A DNA stretch of 38,858 nucleotides. It comes from Bacillus sp. ISL-37 (GTDB lineage: Bacteria; Bacillota; Bacilli; Bacillales; Cytobacillaceae). Positions within the stretch are counted from its first letter, which is position 1. Each line of letters begins with the position of its first letter. The notes beneath the pieces were generated by a model. The model saw nothing but the letters and a program-made list of their open reading frames with translations. It had not been told where the DNA came from and did no database searches. The DNA lies in contig NZ_JAGGQL010000047.1 of the NCBI RefSeq assembly GCF_018613315.1, positions 1 through 38,858 on the forward strand. Reading direction: 5' to 3'. A program made the position numbers and the translations under genes. Below, one piece after another: positions 19,656 to 28,728 of the stretch.

Positions 19656-19684
19656 AATCCCTTGCGTATTCGCAAGGGATTTTT
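19656..19684 (+). terminator. Intrinsic terminator after yrzQ
   Basis: AATCCCTTGCG and CGCAAGGGATT form an 11-bp perfect stem with a 4-nt loop and a short T run. Confidence 0.88.
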
Positions 19685-19720
19685 AACGTCAAATTGGAAA
19701 AAACGCTGAGAATTTCCAAG

Positions 19721-19840
19721 TCGCTATAAAAATCCGTTTTTCGCTATAATAATAAAATTCCCACTATAAAAAAATGTTTTTGGCTATAAACTTTAAGATT
19801 TCGCTATAAAAATGAACTTTTCGCTGTTAAATCAAAAAAA
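19721..19840. repeat. AT-rich tandem array C, exact 20-nt period, six units
   Basis: Units begin at 19721, 19741, 19761, 19781, 19801 and 19821, every 20 nt. The consensus is TCGCTATAAAAAT, four variable bases, then TTT; the first nine positions are best kept. A-runs and T-runs within units can pair weakly. The array begins 37 nt after the yrzQ terminator. It has no ORF and is unlike the 52-nt arrays in sequence and period. Confidence 0.88.
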
Positions 19841-19924
19841 CTACGCTTAAATAAATTCCACACATGGCCAAAAATGCATAATCCACCACCTTTCTTTCAA
19901 GAATAAACAAGAAGGAGGGTGAAG

Positions 19925-21007
19925 ATGATGAATATCCAGATGAAATGGTATTACCGGCTTGGATTTCTTCTCCTTTTATTCATTGTACTGTACGTATTCA
20001 TCAACTTGCAGTCCATCTGGGTTCCTTTTTTGGAAGTCTTGCTTTCGCTGCTTGTGCCTTTTTCCGTGGCTGCTTTCATTACATATTTGCTGCATCCTAT
20101 TGTAGAAGCTCTTCACCAAAAGGGGCTTCATCGCGGAGTTTCTATCTTGATCATCTATATTTTGTTCTTTGGCGGAGCCGGCTTTGCTTTTTACAAAGGC
20201 ATACCAGCGCTGATCCACCAGCTGGGCGACCTTGCGGAAAATGCTCCGTATTTCGCTGAGCAGTATAAACAAATGGTCAATAATATCGTTGACCAGACTT
20301 CGACATGGCCCGCAGGTATCCACGAAAGAATCGAGGATGGCATTAATCGGATGGAGCAATGGCTTGATGGTGTGCTCGCAGGTACGATGACATTCCTGAT
20401 GGATATCATTAATTCCATCCTTACGATTGCCGTGATCCCGTTTATTGCTTTTTACATGCTGAAGGATTTCGACGTAATGAAAAAAGCGGCGTGGTATCTC
20501 ACCCCACGGCAGTGGAGACAGCCAGGCACTAAGTTCCTGCATGAAGTCGACAAATCCCTGGGCAGCTATATCCGCGGACAGCTGCTCATATGCCTCATAA
20601 TTGGAGTCCTATCCTCATTGTTTTTTTGGCTGGCAGGCATAAAGTATTCGCTGCTGCTTGGAGCGATTGTCGGAATAACGAATGTGATCCCTTATTTCGG
20701 TCCGATCATTGGAGCTATTCCAGCTGTAATCATTGCCGCGACAATGTCGGTGAAGATGGTGCTTTTATCACTCGTGATCGTGTTTTCGCTTCAGTTCCTC
20801 GAGGGAAATATCCTTTCCCCGCTGATTGTCGGCAAAAGTCTGCACATGCATCCGCTGATGATCATGTTTGCACTGCTGGCTGGGGAAGAAGTTGGCGGCA
20901 TCCTTGGATTGATTCTTGCCGTTCCCGTCCTTGTGGTATTAAGAGCGGCACTAATTCACGCAAAAGACCATATCATAGTTAAAAGAAAGAAAGAGCGTCC
21001 ATCATAA
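19925..21007 (+). CDS. yrrI: AI-2E family transporter YrrI
   Basis: An integral membrane protein of the AI-2E exporter (PerM) family with about eight membrane segments, 360 residues from ATG 19925. The SD AGGAGGG (19913-19919) fits this ATG or the next at 19928 better than the GTG at 19919, which overlaps it. Family features are the hydrophobic pair near the N-terminus (LGFLLLLFIVLYVFI), IPFIAFYMLKDF and the signature GITNVIPYFGPIIGAIPA, then LEGNILSPLIVGKSLHMHPL. Substrates of most Bacillus members are not established; the family also includes Na+/H+ antiporter-like members. It precedes alaS. Confidence 0.92.
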   Translation: MMNIQMKWYYRLGFLLLLFIVLYVFINLQSIWVPFLEVLLSLLVPFSVAAFITYLLHPIVEALHQKGLHRGVSILIIYILFFGGAGFAFYKGIPALIHQLGDLAENAPYFAEQYKQMVNNIVDQTSTWPAGIHERIEDGINRMEQWLDGVLAGTMTFLMDIINSILTIAVIPFIAFYMLKDFDVMKKAAWYLTPRQWRQPGTKFLHEVDKSLGSYIRGQLLICLIIGVLSSLFFWLAGIKYSLLLGAIVGITNVIPYFGPIIGAIPAVIIAATMSVKMVLLSLVIVFSLQFLEGNILSPLIVGKSLHMHPLMIMFALLAGEEVGGILGLILAVPVLVVLRAALIHAKDHIIVKRKKERPS

Positions 21008-21022
21008 TTTTTGGCAAGTCGT

Positions 21023-21051
21023 TTGACAAAGTGCAAGGAGCTATATATAAT
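21023..21051 (+). promoter_or_regulatory. Sigma-A promoter of alaS
   Basis: TTGACA (21023-21028), a 17-nt spacer and a perfect TATAAT (21046-21051). It is consensus in both hexamers and drives the T-box leader. Confidence 0.9.
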
Positions 21052-21059
21052 TCGGCTAT

Positions 21060-21307
21060 AGATTAATAATTCGAAAAATGTAGAAGGAACGAGTATGTTA
21101 TAGACCATCGTCCAGAGAGGGATTCCCAGGCTGCAAGAATTCCCGATGAAGGATAACAGAAAGCTATTCCGGAGTGCAGGCAAAACCTGCCGTAGCAGCT
21201 GCGTTAAAGCGTTTTTGAGAGATGGGCGCACGTATTTGTGTCCATAATCAGGGTGGTACCGCGAGCAAGCTCTCGTCCCTGTCCAGGGATGAGGGCTTTT
21301 TTTGTTG
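21060..21307 (+). promoter_or_regulatory. T-box riboswitch controlling alaS
   Basis: The canonical T-box sequence AGGGTGGTACCGCGAGC is at 21250-21266. It is followed by a terminator in which AGCTCTCGTCCCTG pairs with CAGGGATGAGGGCT before a T run (to 21307). A stem I AG-bulge-like AGAGAGGGA appears near 21114, and the probable specifier is GCT (Ala) at 21163-21165 before ATTCCGGAG. Uncharged tRNA-Ala should promote readthrough into alaS. Confidence 0.93.
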
Positions 21308-21358
21308 CCTAAAATCCCTGAAAGCTTAAATTTCACTTGGGTTTAGGAGGTTAGTTTT

Positions 21359-23992
21359 ATGAAAAAACTGACAGGTGCTGAAATCAGAAGAATGTATCTT
21401 GATTATTTTAAGGAGAAAGGCCACGCAATCGAACCGAGTGCGTCGCTTGTACCGCATGATGATCCTTCCCTGCTTTGGATCAACAGTGGTGTTGCAACAC
21501 TGAAAAAGTATTTTGACGGCCGTGTCGTACCGGAAAATCCACGGATCACAAACGCACAGAAATCAATCCGTACGAACGATATCGAAAATGTTGGCAAGAC
21601 AGCACGCCACCATACGTTTTTTGAAATGCTCGGGAACTTCTCGATTGGCGACTATTTCAAGGTAGAAGCAATTGAATTCGCATGGGAATTCCTTACGGAT
21701 GAAAAATGGATCGGCTTTGATCCAGAGAAACTGTCCGTGACAATTCACCCTGAAGACGATGAAGCTTTCAATATCTGGAGAGAAAAAGTCGGTGTTCCTG
21801 AAGAGCGAATAATCCGCCTTGAGGGGAACTTCTGGGATATCGGTGAAGGTCCTAGTGGTCCGAACACGGAAATCTTCTATGACAGAGGACCTGAATACGG
21901 CAATGACCCTGAAGATCCAGAATTATACCCTGGTGGAGAAAATGACCGTTATTTAGAAGTTTGGAACCTAGTGTTCTCCGAGTTCAATCACAACCCTGAT
22001 GGAACATATACTCCACTGCCGAAGAAAAATATTGATACAGGCATGGGACTAGAGCGCATGGCTTCTGTTGTCCAGGACGTTCCTACAAACTTTGAAACAG
22101 ATCTGTTCATGCCGATCATCAATGCGACTGAAGAACTTTCTGGTGAAAAATACGGACAGTCCAAGGAGAAGGATGAGGCGTTCAAAGTAATTGCTGACCA
22201 CACCCGTACGGTTGCATTTGCTGTCGGTGACGGTGCGCTTCCATCAAACGAAGGCCGCGGATATGTACTTCGCAGATTGCTGCGACGCGCTGTCCGTTAC
22301 GCGAAGAAACTGAACATCAACCGTCCGTTCATGTACGAACTGGTGCCGGTTGTCGGTGAAATCATGCATGACTTCTATCCAGAGGTAAGTGAAAAGACAG
22401 ACTTTATCCAGAAGGTCATCAAGAACGAAGAAGACCGCTTCCATGAAACACTTCATGAAGGACTTGCAATTCTATCTGAGTTGATCAAGAAGGAAAAGGA
22501 AAAAGGCAGCGGCATGGTGCAGGGCGAGGATGTATTCCGTCTTTATGACACATACGGATTCCCAGTGGAATTAACAGAAGAGTATGCTGAAGAAGAAGGC
22601 TTGAAGGTCGACCATGAAGGCTTTGAAAAAGAAATGGAGCTGCAGCGTGAAAGGGCTCGTGCTGCACGACAGGATGTAGGTTCCATGCAGGTCCAAGGTG
22701 GCATTCTTGGTGACATCAAAGAAAGCAGCGAATTCGTAGGTTATGATAATTTTGAAACAAACAGCAAGATTGTTGCATTAGTCAAGGAAGGCGAGCTTGT
22801 TGAGGAAGCGAAGGCAGGCGATGAGGTTCATTTCATCCTTGATAATACACCTTTCTATGCTGAAAGCGGCGGACAGATCGCTGATAAAGGAACAATCGAA
22901 GCGAATGGCGTGAAGCTATCAGTCAAGGATGTAAAGAAAGCTCCTAACGGCCAAAACCTTCACCATGCAGTGGTAGTAGAGGGGGCAGTTACGAAGGGCC
23001 TTGAAGTGACAGCTAAAGTTGACCAGGATAACCGTGCAAGAATCATCAAGAACCATACTGCAACACACTTGCTCCACCAGGCATTGAAGGATGTGCTTGG
23101 CGGGCACGTAAACCAGGCAGGTTCTCTAGTCGAGCCTGATAGACTGCGTTTCGACTTCTCTCACTTTGGTCAGGTGACTGCGGAAGAACTAGAGCAAGTA
23201 GAATCAATCGTCAACGAAAAAATCTGGAGAAGTATCCAGGTTGAGACTAGCTTCAAGCCGATTGCCGAAGCAAAATCAATGGGCGCAATGGCATTGTTTG
23301 GTGAAAAATACGGCGATATTGTCCGTGTCGTAAAAGTTGGCGACTACAGCCTTGAGCTTTGCGGCGGCTGCCACGTTCCTAACACTTCTGTCATCGGATT
23401 ATTTAAAATTGTATCCGAGAGCGGTATTGGTGCTGGAACAAGAAGGATTGAAGCTGTAACAGGCGAAGCAGCTTACACAGTGCTTAATGACCAGATTAGT
23501 ATTCTGAAGGACGCAGCATCTAAATTGAAGACGTCTCCAAAAGAAGTATCGAACAGAATTGATTCCATGCTTGTTGAAATGAAGCAGCTTCAGCGCGAAA
23601 ATGAATCTCTATCAGCAAAATTGGGTAATATTGAAGCAGGAAGCCTTACTTCCAAGGTCAAAGAAGTCAATGGTGTCCAGCTGCTTGCAACACGCGTTCA
23701 GGCTGCAGATATGAACAGCCTTCGTAATATGGCTGATGACTTGAAGCAAAAGCTAGGTTCAGCTGTCATCCTTCTAGGCATGACCGACGGCAGCAAAGTG
23801 AATCTGATTGCTGCAGTGACAGATGATCTGATCAAGCAAGGTTACCAGGCTGGAAAACTGATCAAGGAAGCAGCGGCAATTTGCGGCGGAGGCGGCGGGG
23901 GCCGTCCGGATATGGCCCAGGCTGGCGGGAAGGACCCATCAAAACTCGACAATGCGCTTCAATTTGCCGAAGAATGGGTAAAATCAATTTGA
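21359..23992 (+). CDS. alaS: Alanyl-tRNA synthetase
   Basis: A class II synthetase that charges tRNA-Ala, 877 residues, with ATG 21359 behind AGGAGG. The catalytic domain has motif 2 ([18 protein letters not shown]) and motif 3 ([10 protein letters not shown]). The editing domain has HTATHLLH and the zinc-coordinating CGGCHV, which together clear Ser- and Gly-tRNA-Ala. The C-Ala domain ends with the glycine-rich [15 protein letters not shown]. It is controlled by its leader T-box and is followed by ireB after 79 nt. Confidence 0.97.
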   Translation: MKKLTGAEIRRMYLDYFKEKGHAIEPSASLVPHDDPSLLWINSGVATLKKYFDGRVVPENPRITNAQKSIRTNDIENVGKTARHHTFFEMLGNFSIGDYFKVEAIEFAWEFLTDEKWIGFDPEKLSVTIHPEDDEAFNIWREKVGVPEERIIRLEGNFWDIGEGPSGPNTEIFYDRGPEYGNDPEDPELYPGGENDRYLEVWNLVFSEFNHNPDGTYTPLPKKNIDTGMGLERMASVVQDVPTNFETDLFMPIINATEELSGEKYGQSKEKDEAFKVIADHTRTVAFAVGDGALPSNEGRGYVLRRLLRRAVRYAKKLNINRPFMYELVPVVGEIMHDFYPEVSEKTDFIQKVIKNEEDRFHETLHEGLAILSELIKKEKEKGSGMVQGEDVFRLYDTYGFPVELTEEYAEEEGLKVDHEGFEKEMELQRERARAARQDVGSMQVQGGILGDIKESSEFVGYDNFETNSKIVALVKEGELVEEAKAGDEVHFILDNTPFYAESGGQIADKGTIEANGVKLSVKDVKKAPNGQNLHHAVVVEGAVTKGLEVTAKVDQDNRARIIKNHTATHLLHQALKDVLGGHVNQAGSLVEPDRLRFDFSHFGQVTAEELEQVESIVNEKIWRSIQVETSFKPIAEAKSMGAMALFGEKYGDIVRVVKVGDYSLELCGGCHVPNTSVIGLFKIVSESGIGAGTRRIEAVTGEAAYTVLNDQISILKDAASKLKTSPKEVSNRIDSMLVEMKQLQRENESLSAKLGNIEAGSLTSKVKEVNGVQLLATRVQAADMNSLRNMADDLKQKLGSAVILLGMTDGSKVNLIAAVTDDLIKQGYQAGKLIKEAAAICGGGGGGRPDMAQAGGKDPSKLDNALQFAEEWVKSI

Positions 23993-24071
23993 TATAAAAG
24001 TAAAGTAGTGTAAAATGAAGGTAACTTGAAGAAAATTTTACCGGCTATTTTTTGAGAGAGAGGTGCATTCG

Positions 24072-24341
24072 ATGAGCTCGTTTGACAAGACGATGAGATT
24101 TAATTTTCCCGAAGAGCCTTTTGAGCATGACGCCAATGAAGTCCTGCTGCAGGTGTATGAAGCATTGCAGGAAAAGGGATATAATCCGATCAACCAGATT
24201 GTCGGTTATTTGCTCTCTGGCGACCCGGCCTATATTCCCCGCCATCGGGATGCCCGCAATATCATCCGCAAACTGGAGCGGGATGAAATTATCGAGGAAC
24301 TGGTCAAAGCCTATTTAAGGAACCACCGAGAGGGGAAATAA
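24072..24341 (+). CDS. ireB: IreB-family regulatory phosphoprotein (YrzL, UPF0297)
   Basis: An 89-residue protein homologous to enterococcal IreB, a substrate of the PASTA kinase IreK that modulates cephalosporin resistance; its role in Bacillus is less clear. The N-terminus [14 protein letters not shown] carries the threonine expected to be phosphorylated. [15 protein letters not shown] and [16 protein letters not shown] are family hallmarks. ATG 24072 follows GAGAGGTG; a GTG three codons upstream overlaps that SD. The stop abuts the ruvX ATG, so the two are translationally coupled. The alaS-ireB-ruvX-yrzB order is conserved in Firmicutes. Confidence 0.92.
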   Translation: MSSFDKTMRFNFPEEPFEHDANEVLLQVYEALQEKGYNPINQIVGYLLSGDPAYIPRHRDARNIIRKLERDEIIEELVKAYLRNHREGK

Positions 24342-24758
24342 ATGCGTACGATGGGACTGGATGTCGGCTCAAAAACAGTCGGCATTGCGCTGAGCGATGA
24401 ACTGGGATGGACTGCTCAGGGACTTGAAACATTGAAAATCAACGAAGAAGAAAATGTGTTTGGTTTCGATGAATTAGGTAAAATAATAAAAGAGTACGAA
24501 GTCAGCAAAGTTGTCGTCGGGCTGCCTAAAAACATGAACGGCACAATTGGGCCACGCGGAGAAGCGAGCCAATTCTTTGCCCGTGAATTGGAGGAAAGGT
24601 TCGGCGTCCCTGTCATTCTCTGGGACGAGCGTCTGACGACAGTGGCTGCAGAGCGGGTTTTGCTCGAGGCAGACTTAAGTCGCAAAAAAAGGAAAAAGGT
24701 CATTGATAAAATGGCCGCAATGATGATTCTACAAGGCTATTTAAACAGCCAAAATTAA
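24342..24758 (+). CDS. ruvX: RuvX/YqgF-family nuclease (YrrK)
   Basis: A 138-residue RNase H-fold protein, annotated as a putative Holliday junction resolvase; in E. coli YqgF processes the 5' end of pre-16S rRNA. The N-terminal strand carries the catalytic Asp in [25 protein letters not shown] and [10 protein letters not shown] follow, and the last acid is in [16 protein letters not shown]. It begins at ATG 24342 immediately after the ireB stop, with GAGAGGGG upstream inside ireB. Confidence 0.94.
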   Translation: MRTMGLDVGSKTVGIALSDELGWTAQGLETLKINEEENVFGFDELGKIIKEYEVSKVVVGLPKNMNGTIGPRGEASQFFARELEERFGVPVILWDERLTTVAAERVLLEADLSRKKRKKVIDKMAAMMILQGYLNSQN

Positions 24759-24773
24759 ATTGAGGTGACTACA

Positions 24774-25061
24774 ATGGATCACGGCGAAAACAACATTACA
24801 GTAGTAGACGAAAACGGCAACGAACAACTATGCGAAGTACTTTTCACATTTGACTCTGATGAATTTGGCAAGTCATATGTGCTTTATTATCCAGTAGGTG
24901 CAGAGGATAACGATGACGAAGAAATCGAAATCCACGCATCAGCATTCACACCGTCAGAAGACAACGAAGATGGCGATCTAATGCCAATCGAAACTGACGC
25001 AGAATGGGACATGATCGAAGAAATGCTAGAAACATTCCTTGCAGAGCAAGACGAAGAATAA
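24774..25061 (+). CDS. yrzB: DUF1292 protein YrzB
   Basis: A 95-residue, very acidic cytoplasmic protein of the DUF1292 family. The core [19 protein letters not shown] and [10 protein letters not shown] form the conserved part; the C-terminus is rich in Asp/Glu. ATG 24774 is 5-6 nt after GAGGTGA; a GTG at 24765 overlaps the SD. It ends the alaS-ireB-ruvX-yrzB group with a strong terminator. No biochemical role is known to me. Confidence 0.9.
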   Translation: MDHGENNITVVDENGNEQLCEVLFTFDSDEFGKSYVLYYPVGAEDNDDEEIEIHASAFTPSEDNEDGDLMPIETDAEWDMIEEMLETFLAEQDEE

Positions 25062-25072
25062 AATATTACATT

Positions 25073-25107
25073 AGGACCAGGCGGAATGATGCCTGGTCCT
25101 TTATTTT
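25073..25107 (+). terminator. Intrinsic terminator after yrzB
   Basis: AGGACCAGGC pairs with GCCTGGTCCT (10 bp, 8-nt loop), followed by a T-rich tract. Confidence 0.92.
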
Positions 25108-25117
25108 TTAACAGTAA

Positions 25118-25463
25118 ACCTATCGTCCAAACAGAGGGGAGATTCCTTGAAAAGTGTCCGATAGAAGGCCTCTATCGGCCAAACAGGAGGGGGAATCTGA
25201 GGAAAGTGTCCGATAGGAAGGCTCTATCGGACAAACAAGACAGGGAAATCTTTGAAAAGTGTTCGATAGAAGGCCTCTATCGCCAAACAGCGAGGAGAAT
25301 CTCAGGAAAGTGTCCGATAGGATGGCGCTATCGGACAAACAAGGAGAGGAATCTTTGAAAAGTGTCCGATAGAAGGGCTCTATCGGACAAACAGAGGGGA
25401 GAATCTCAGGAAAGTGTCCGATAGAAGGGCTCTATTGGCCAAACAAAGAAAGTGTCCGATAGA
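25118..25463. repeat. Tandem hairpin array D, ~52-nt period, seven units plus a partial
   Basis: Left arms GTGTCCGATAG begin at 25154, 25206, 25259, 25310, 25362, 25414 and 25452; spacing is 52, 53, 51, 52, 52 and finally 38 nt. Each unit has GTCCGATAG, a 6-8 nt loop and the complement CTATCGGAC, then AAACA and a purine-rich tail. Some right arms end CGGCC instead of CGGAC. A lone right-arm fragment with the same tail precedes the array at about 25120. The plus-strand ORF of 90 codons here is made only of repeat. Confidence 0.93.
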
Positions 25464-25590
25464 TAATCTAAATTGACCTTCATGCCAGCACCCTTCCCCG
25501 CAAAAGGCACCGACTTCTGTTCTCACACGTCTTATTAGCACTGTCGAAATTTTGGTTTATTTGTCGCTAGTGGTATTTTTTCGTAATTAT

Positions 25591-25621
25591 TTGCAAATAG
25601 AAATAAAAAATATAGTATAAT
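25591..25621 (+). promoter_or_regulatory. Candidate promoter of mltG
   Basis: TTGCAA (25591-25596), a 19-nt spacer and a perfect TATAAT (25616-25621), about 60 nt before the mltG start. The region 25464-25590 shows no gene. Confidence 0.55.
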
Positions 25622-25684
25622 GATTCGAGATGTGAAAATAGAGAGTATCCAGGAAATCAACATTGTTAACTGGAGGGGGAAGTT

Positions 25685-26827
25685 ATGTCTGACGAAAAAA
25701 ATAGTAAACAAGATAAAAAGAAGTTGATTGCTGAGAAGTTAGTCGAGCATCAGAAGGAAGCAAGAATTGTTAGGAAGATTGTCTTCATCACCTCGATCGT
25801 TGCGATCCTGCTCATAGGAGCGATTGGCGGGGGCGGCTATTACTATATAAAAGAAGCGCTTAAGCCAGTGGATGAAAACAGCAAAAAAATAGTGGATATC
25901 AATATCCCGATAGGTTCCTCAACAACTGGAATCGGCCAGATCCTCGAGGATAATGGCGTCATCAAGGATGCGAGAGTCTTTAAATATTATGTGAAGTTCA
26001 AAAACGAAGCCGGCTTTATGGCTGGAGATTATAAAATGAAACCTTCCATGACACTTCCTGAAATCATCACAAGCTTGAAGACAGGAAAAGTCATGCAGGA
26101 TGTTGTCATGAAATTAACGATTCCAGAGGGTAAGCAATTAAAGCAGATTGCTGGAATTATTGCCGAGAAGACACAGCAGGACGAGGAAGAAATTTTCAAA
26201 CAGCTGAACGATAAAGAGTTCATCAATAAAATGATGGGCAAATACCCTGATGTTCTTTCAGATGAAATCCTGAAAGAAGATGTGAAATATCCACTTGAAG
26301 GCTATCTGTTCCCAGCAACTTATCCTTTTTATTCTGAAAAGCCGACAGTCGAGGAAATTGTAACGGTCATGCTGACTAAGACAAAGGAAGTCCTCGGTGA
26401 GTTCAGGGGTCAGATGGAAGAAAAGGAAATGACGACGCATCAATTGATGACGATGGCTTCGCTCATTGAAGAAGAAGCGACTGAAAAAGCTGATCGGGAT
26501 AAAATCGCAAGCGTCTTCTACAATCGCTTGGAAGACGGAATGATGCTGCAAACAGACCCGACTGTCCTATACGCGCATGGAGAACATAAAGACCGGGTGT
26601 TTTACAAGGATCTGGAAATTGATGATCCTTATAATACCTATAAGATACAGGGATTGCCGCCAGGGCCAATCGCTAATTCCGGAGTAATGTCAATCGAAGC
26701 CGCTCTGGCTCCTGCTGATACGGATGATCTGTATTTCCTGGCAACTTCTACAGGAGACGTGCTCTTCTCTAAAACACTTGCGGAACATAATCGCAAAGTG
26801 GATGAACATATAACGAACAAAAAATAA
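25685..26827 (+). CDS. mltG: Endolytic murein transglycosylase MltG
   Basis: MltG (YceG-like, B. subtilis YrrL) cleaves nascent glycan strands and sets their length. The 380-residue protein has a basic cytoplasmic N-terminus, one membrane segment (residues about 31-52, KIVFITSIVAILLIGAIGG), a LysM-like subdomain (VDINIPIGSSTTGIGQIL) and the catalytic domain. The catalytic Glu is E262 in MASLIEEEA; NRLEDGMMLQTDPTV and GLPPGPIANSG are family motifs. ATG 25685 follows GGAGGGGGAAG. It has its own promoter, after array D. Confidence 0.96.
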   Translation: MSDEKNSKQDKKKLIAEKLVEHQKEARIVRKIVFITSIVAILLIGAIGGGGYYYIKEALKPVDENSKKIVDINIPIGSSTTGIGQILEDNGVIKDARVFKYYVKFKNEAGFMAGDYKMKPSMTLPEIITSLKTGKVMQDVVMKLTIPEGKQLKQIAGIIAEKTQQDEEEIFKQLNDKEFINKMMGKYPDVLSDEILKEDVKYPLEGYLFPATYPFYSEKPTVEEIVTVMLTKTKEVLGEFRGQMEEKEMTTHQLMTMASLIEEEATEKADRDKIASVFYNRLEDGMMLQTDPTVLYAHGEHKDRVFYKDLEIDDPYNTYKIQGLPPGPIANSGVMSIEAALAPADTDDLYFLATSTGDVLFSKTLAEHNRKVDEHITNKK

Positions 26828-26837
26828 CAGCAAATTG

Positions 26838-26872
26838 AAGGGGAATGCAGAAAGATTAGCATTTCCCTTCTT
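26838..26872 (+). terminator. Terminator-like hairpin after mltG
   Basis: GAAGGGGAAT and its near complement ATTTCCCTTC form a long stem around AGAAAGATTA; the following tract has few T's, so strength is uncertain. Confidence 0.6.
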
Positions 26873-26919
26873 ATTGTGATAAAATAATTCAAGTGTTTTT
26901 TATAGTGATGTTACTGTCC

Positions 26920-27058
26920 AGCGCAGGCTCTGAATGGGAGCCCGGATTTATTCGATAGCGTGCATTGCAGAAGTAAGAGTTATGGCTTTTAGCTTATGAA
27001 CCTGAAAGGCAGCATTGTCTGATGGTGTATCCTCTTAACCTGTGAACGCTATTTTTTT
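26920..27058 (+). other. Unassigned structured RNA candidate before trmR
   Basis: This stretch has no credible ORF. ATAGCGT (26955-26961) pairs with ACGCTAT (27046-27052) and a run of seven T's follows, which would close a long multi-helix structure ending as a terminator. A separate GGCTC/GAGCC hairpin lies at 26926-26943. Inner complementarity (AAGAG with CTCTT) is also present. I recognise no known riboswitch or sRNA family. It may be a leader of trmR or an independent small RNA. Confidence 0.4.
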
Positions 27059-27127
27059 CATGCTTGGACAGTCATTTAATATATCTACTCTGGCTAATCT
27101 TAGGCCTTTGAATAGAGGTGAAGCAGC

Positions 27128-27766
27128 TTGCTTACTCTAGAGCTGCAAAGTTATATAGATTCTCTTATACAACCCCGGAATGGCCTCGTTGCAGAGATGG
27201 AGGAATATGCCCATCAAAACGGAGTTCCAATAATGGAGCCGGCAGGTATTGAAACCATGCTGCAGTTCTTGAGATTACAGCAGCCGGAAGCGATTTTGGA
27301 GGTAGGGACGGCAATTGGCTATTCAGCACTAAGGATGGCATTCGCCCTGCCGCAAACAAAGATCGTCACTTTGGAACGTGATGAGGAACGGTTTAAGCTT
27401 GCTGTTGATTATATTAAGAGGGCAGACATGCAGCAGCAGATCATCCAAATCAGTGGTGATGCGCTTGAGCTTGAAGAGGAAGTTGCCGGCCATGCTCCAT
27501 TTGATGCAATTTTTATTGATGCTGCAAAGGGCCAGTATAAGCGTTTTTTTGAAATATACTCAAGGCATTTAAAGCCTGGAGGCATGATCATTACGGATAA
27601 TGTCCTTTTTAAAGGGCTTGTATATAATCAGGAGGCAGATAGTAGAAGACTTCGCAGCCTGGTTAAAAAAATAGACGAATTCAACCGCTGGCTTGCTGCC
27701 AATCAGGAGTATGATACTGTCATACTGCCGATAGGCGACGGGATAGCGGTTAGTAAGAAGAGGTGA
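27128..27766 (+). CDS. trmR: tRNA 5-hydroxyuridine methyltransferase TrmR (YrrM)
   Basis: A class I SAM-dependent O-methyltransferase of 212 residues. B. subtilis TrmR (YrrM) methylates 5-hydroxyuridine to 5-methoxyuridine at tRNA position 34. SAM-binding motifs are EVGTAIGYSALRMA, TLERDEERF and DAIFIDAAKGQYKRFFE, with DNVLFKGLV following. The start is TTG 27128 with GAGGTGA upstream. It ends 6 nt before the next gene trhP1. The three-gene set trmR-trhP1-trhP2 provides the hydroxylation and then the methylation. Confidence 0.9.
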   Translation: MLTLELQSYIDSLIQPRNGLVAEMEEYAHQNGVPIMEPAGIETMLQFLRLQQPEAILEVGTAIGYSALRMAFALPQTKIVTLERDEERFKLAVDYIKRADMQQQIIQISGDALELEEEVAGHAPFDAIFIDAAKGQYKRFFEIYSRHLKPGGMIITDNVLFKGLVYNQEADSRRLRSLVKKIDEFNRWLAANQEYDTVILPIGDGIAVSKKR

Positions 27767-27771
27767 ACGGA

Positions 27772-28701
27772 ATGAATAAACCTGAATTATTGGTAACTCC
27801 AAAGAGTGTTGAGGATATTATTCCACTGGCGGAGGCGGGAGCAGATGCTTTCTTGATTGGTGAACAGAAATTTGGCCTGCGGCTCGCTGGTGAATTTAAC
27901 CGTGAAAACGTAAAGCAGGCAATCGAACTGGCACATTCAAAAGGAAAGAAAGTGTATGTCGCTATGAACGCGTTGTTCCACAATGAAAAAGTGGACTTAC
28001 TTGGTGAATACCTGACTTTCCTTAAAGATGTCCATGTCGACGGAGTTACTTTCGGCGACCCGGCAGTACTGATGGCCGCAAAGGAAAATGCCCCGGAAAT
28101 AAAGCTTCATTGGAGCACGGAAACAACAGGCACGAACTGGTATACTTGCAACTATTGGGGCAAGAAGGGTGCAAAACGTGCCGTTCTTGCAAGGGAAATC
28201 AATATGGATGCTATTGTTGAAATTAAGGAAAATGCCGAGGTTGAAATCGAGGTGCAGGTTCACGGAATGATGAACATGTTCCAGTCTAAACGCCCATTGC
28301 TCGGACATTACTTTGAATACCAAGGCAAAGCGCTTGAAGTTGAGAACCGCAAACAAGAACGCAATATGTTCCTTCATGATAAAGAGCGAGAAAATAAATA
28401 CCCTATTTTCGAGGATGAAAATGGCACTCATATCATGAGTCCTAACGATATTTGCATTATTGATGAACTAACGGAGCTAGTGGAAGCTGGAGTCGATTCT
28501 TTTAAAATTGACGGCATCCTGAAGAGCCCTGAATATATCCTGGAAGTTACAAAGCTTTATCGGAAAGCCATTGATTTGGCTGTTGAAGACCCTGACCAAT
28601 ACGACGAAGAAAAAGACGGCTTGCTTGAAGCAGCGGAAGAACTGCAGCCGCCAAACCGCCCACTGGATACAGGATTCTTTTTCAAAGAGACGGTTTATTA
28701 A
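27772..28701 (+). CDS. trhP1: U32-family tRNA hydroxylation protein TrhP1 (YrrN)
   Basis: A 309-residue peptidase-U32-like protein. B. subtilis YrrN and YrrO (TrhP1, TrhP2) are needed for 5-hydroxylation of U34 in tRNA. The TIM-barrel-like start PELLVTPKSVEDIIPLAEAGADAFLIG and KKVYVAMNALFHN are family-like. At the position where TrhP2 has its cysteine cluster this protein reads VHGMMNMFQSKRPLLG, without cysteines; the only Cys residues are in TCNYW and DICII. It is therefore probably a partner subunit rather than an independent Fe-S enzyme. ATG 27772 follows AGAGGTGA. Confidence 0.9.
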   Translation: MNKPELLVTPKSVEDIIPLAEAGADAFLIGEQKFGLRLAGEFNRENVKQAIELAHSKGKKVYVAMNALFHNEKVDLLGEYLTFLKDVHVDGVTFGDPAVLMAAKENAPEIKLHWSTETTGTNWYTCNYWGKKGAKRAVLAREINMDAIVEIKENAEVEIEVQVHGMMNMFQSKRPLLGHYFEYQGKALEVENRKQERNMFLHDKERENKYPIFEDENGTHIMSPNDICIIDELTELVEAGVDSFKIDGILKSPEYILEVTKLYRKAIDLAVEDPDQYDEEKDGLLEAAEELQPPNRPLDTGFFFKETVY

Positions 28702-28728
28702 CAGTAAGAACTATGAGGAGGTTGCGTA

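Noticed and set aside
19976-20542. A 188-codon minus-strand ORF
   Set aside because: It is antisense to yrrI, whose membrane-protein frame is clearly the coding one.
25086-25358. A 90-codon plus-strand ORF and a 72-codon minus-strand ORF
   Set aside because: Both are translations of array D and the yrzB terminator and have no independent start signals.
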